Shown here: piece by piece, positions 63,679 through 64,000 of the stretch
Position numbering within the stretch: position 1 is the first letter of the stretch
Layout of the letters: each line of letters starts with the position of its first letter
Assembly (NCBI RefSeq): GCF_012932675.1
Contig: NZ_JAAIIF010000018.1
Coordinates: 62,001 to 126,000, forward strand
Length of the DNA stretch: 64,000 nt
Origin: Bifidobacterium erythrocebi
GTDB lineage: Bacteria > Actinomycetota > Actinomycetes > Actinomycetales > Bifidobacteriaceae
Direction of reading: 5' to 3'
Notes under the pieces: model-generated
The model's input: only the letters and a program-made list of their open reading frames with translations
Database searches by the model: none
Told to the model about the DNA's origin: nothing
Translations under genes and position numbers: made by a program

Positions 63679-63703
63679 CCTTCTGGTGTCGCCAGAAGGC
63701 GAA
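63679..63703. terminator. Hairpin downstream of the symporter gene
   Basis: CGCCTTCTGG pairs with CCAGAAGGCG around a short loop, 20 bp beyond the stop of the minus-strand symporter gene. Confidence 0.75.
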
Positions 63704-63722
63704 ACACCCGCCACGGGGTACC

Positions 63723-64000
63723 TCAGATCTGCGCGCGCTTCTCCCCCGCGGCGATTTCGGCTGCGACCAGATCGTCGTCGACCTGCTTGTCGTTCGGGTC
63801 GTCAAGATAATGGTCGAACTCATGCAGCACTTCGGCGCTTGGTGCCGGAGTGAGCAGCGAAACCACCACGATGAACAGCAGCGAGACGATGAACGCCGGC
63901 AACAGCTCGTAGATGGCGAACACACCGCCCAACGGCTTGATGAGATTGTGCCAGATAAGCACGGTCGCAGTGCCGGAAAGCATGCCGGCGATAGCACCAT
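63723..64000 (-). CDS. putP: Sodium/proline symporter family, C-terminal part (cut by window edge)
   Basis: Only the last 92 or so codons are present; the gene runs off the right edge. The visible part has GAIAGMLSGTATVLIWHNL, GGVFAIYELLPAFIVSLLFI and a hydrophilic tail (EVLHEFDHYLDDPND), as in PutP-type sodium/solute symporters, in which the last two helices look like this. The proline substrate is inferred from resemblance only. Confidence 0.75.
   Translation of the reverse strand, partial: GAIAGMLSGTATVLIWHNLIKPLGGVFAIYELLPAFIVSLLFIVVVSLLTPAPSAEVLHEFDHYLDDPNDKQVDDDLVAAEIAAGEKRAQI

Overview
The window reads as a chromosomal segment of a high-GC Gram-positive bacterium, most likely a Bifidobacterium. 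Evidence is the actinobacterial block fhaA-fhaB-pstP-rodA-pbpA-pknA-pknB with trpG, a class E sortase, a DUF881 protein and crgA (42.2-54.8 kb), a DUF3073 protein, and the general gene style. A dense cluster of DnaA boxes (54,855-55,051) beside crgA suggests the segment lies near the replication origin. The species call is inference; I see no 16S gene.

Layout. 0-5.2 kb: two overlapping YhgE/Pip membrane proteins. 5.3-11.9 kb: a YddG-type exporter, an orphan AbiEi-like protein, tRNA-Gly(CCC), HtpX and an FprA-type ferredoxin reductase. 12-13 kb: a gene-free stretch filled by a 52/104-bp phased repeat. 13-24.3 kb: a GT-C membrane glycosyltransferase, amino acid permease, L-asparaginase, metal P-type ATPase, HtrA-like protease and tRNA-guanine transglycosylase. 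24.4-31.5 kb: a membrane-anchored subtilisin with a GYF-like tail, a tRNA-Leu 3' fragment, a frameshifted L-cystine transporter, an unknown membrane-anchored protein, tRNA-Leu(CAG) and a DUF4143 ATPase. 31.7-42 kb: Hsp20, a divergent HxlR regulator/reductase pair, a macrodomain-SirTM ADP-ribosylation pair, an EamA exporter, an alpha/beta hydrolase and an S9 peptidase. 42.2-56.2 kb: the conserved cell-wall/cell-division signalling block and its neighbours. 56.4-64 kb: glycogen phosphorylase, a sterol-carrier-like protein, an MFS exporter preceded by a 21-codon leader ORF, DUF3073, TrpRS, large palindromes, and the C-terminal end of a symporter cut by the window edge.

The most unusual content is in repeats. 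About 53 copies of a variable palindrome (two 10-bp half-sites around a 4-bp centre) occur at ten loci. Within each cluster their starts are almost perfectly phased at 51 bp, with unrelated spacers of about 24 bp. Clusters lie between genes in every orientation, run into the end of one gene (yddG-like) and sit in frame inside another (the S9 peptidase). A second, unrelated family at 12.0-12.8 kb is phased at 52/104 bp, and a third at 51.3 kb at 33 bp. Several putative control regions carry 12-bp-phased direct repeats. I do not recognise the 51-bp and 52/104-bp arrays as a described system. Regular phasing of diverged palindromes suggests cooperative protein binding on one DNA face, or an RNA made of serial hairpins; function is unknown.

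The conserved core works as one unit: the Ser/Thr kinases PknA/PknB and phosphatase PstP, with FHA readers, sit in a translationally coupled operon with the SEDS polymerase RodA and its partner class B PBP, linking phosphorylation to wall growth, while CrgA and the sortase serve division and the cell surface.
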